Positions 5,384 to 5,473 of a stretch of 5,473 nt of DNA are shown here, piece by piece. The stretch is from Candidatus Methanofastidiosum methylothiophilum (GTDB lineage Archaea; Methanobacteriota_B; Thermococci; Methanofastidiosales; Methanofastidiosaceae), in NCBI GenBank assembly GCA_001587675.1, contig LNGD01000102.1, forward strand, positions 1 through 5,473, given 5' to 3'. Below the pieces are notes generated by a model. The model saw nothing but the letters and a program-made list of their open reading frames with translations, did not search any database and was not told the DNA's origin. A program made the translations under genes and the position numbers. Within the stretch, counting starts at the first letter, position 1. Each line of letters opens with the position of its first letter.

Positions 5384-5473
5384 TTATATTTTATTGATTG
5401 TGTAATCTGCTAAAAATTTCGCCTGTTACCTAATGATGATTTTTCAACCTCCTTGCCAACTAATTCCATAAAA
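5384..5473 (-). pseudogene. Possible broken 3' end of a gene entering from beyond the right edge
   Basis: On the minus strand from the window edge, one frame reads MELVGKEVEKSSLGNRRNF and stops at 5412-5410. The overlapping frame reads QAKFLADYTINKI and stops at 5386-5384. Adding a single G in the GG at about 5420 would join them as ...LGNRAKFLADYTINKI, a smooth protein-like tail. This could be a frameshifted gene end, a sequencing error, or chance. I do not recognise the family, and only about 30 residues are visible. Confidence -1.

Noticed and set aside
5445..5454. AAGGAGGTTG on the minus strand, a perfect Shine-Dalgarno-like sequence
   Set aside because: No ATG or GTG follows at a useful distance, and the frames after it stop quickly; it is better read as coding sequence (GKEVE) of the partial gene at the edge.

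Overview
The window looks like a piece of an AT-rich archaeal chromosome, probably euryarchaeal. The evidence is TATA-like boxes (TTATATAA, TTATATTT) at archaeal spacing from gene starts, a mix of Shine-Dalgarno-led genes (GGAGAT, GGAGG) and an apparently leaderless one, short T-run terminators in place of hairpins, and a large secreted beta-propeller/CARDB-like protein with many N-X-S/T sequons. No gene here fixes the lineage, so a methanogen or relative is only a guess.

Layout. Positions 1-368 (minus) hold the first 122 codons of a type I restriction endonuclease subunit HsdR, cut by the window edge. Positions 369-609 are a divergent AT-rich promoter region with a 7-bp inverted repeat next to the hsdR promoter. 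Positions 610-3213 (plus) encode an 867-aa secreted protein: signal peptide, seven FG-GAP/VCBS calcium-binding repeats (one seven-bladed propeller), four tandem ~110-aa CARDB-like Ig-fold domains, and a proline-rich tail with two cysteines. Positions 3293-3586 (minus) encode a minimal nucleotidyltransferase (MntA-type antitoxin). Immediately downstream on the same strand, positions 3296 to about 3205 hold what reads as the first ~25 codons of its HEPN (DUF86/HepT) partner. That remnant starts in an ATGA overlap with the antitoxin stop, is frameshifted after 16 codons, and is cut off where the propeller gene ends. Positions 3640-4209 (plus) encode a 189-aa secreted protein of unknown function. 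On the minus strand, 5345-5121 encode a 74-aa single-pass membrane protein, followed 35 bp later by a 290-aa EamA/DMT-type transporter (5085-4213). The right edge (5384-5473, minus) holds what may be the broken tail of another gene.

How the parts relate. There is no single large operon; neighbouring genes alternate in strand. Two defence-type systems, type I restriction and HEPN/MNT, sit on either side of the secreted propeller gene, and the HEPN/MNT pair has lost its toxin. This suggests the margin of a defence or variable region. The small membrane protein and the EamA transporter may be co-transcribed. I found no tRNA, rRNA, CRISPR array, insertion sequence or obvious attachment site.
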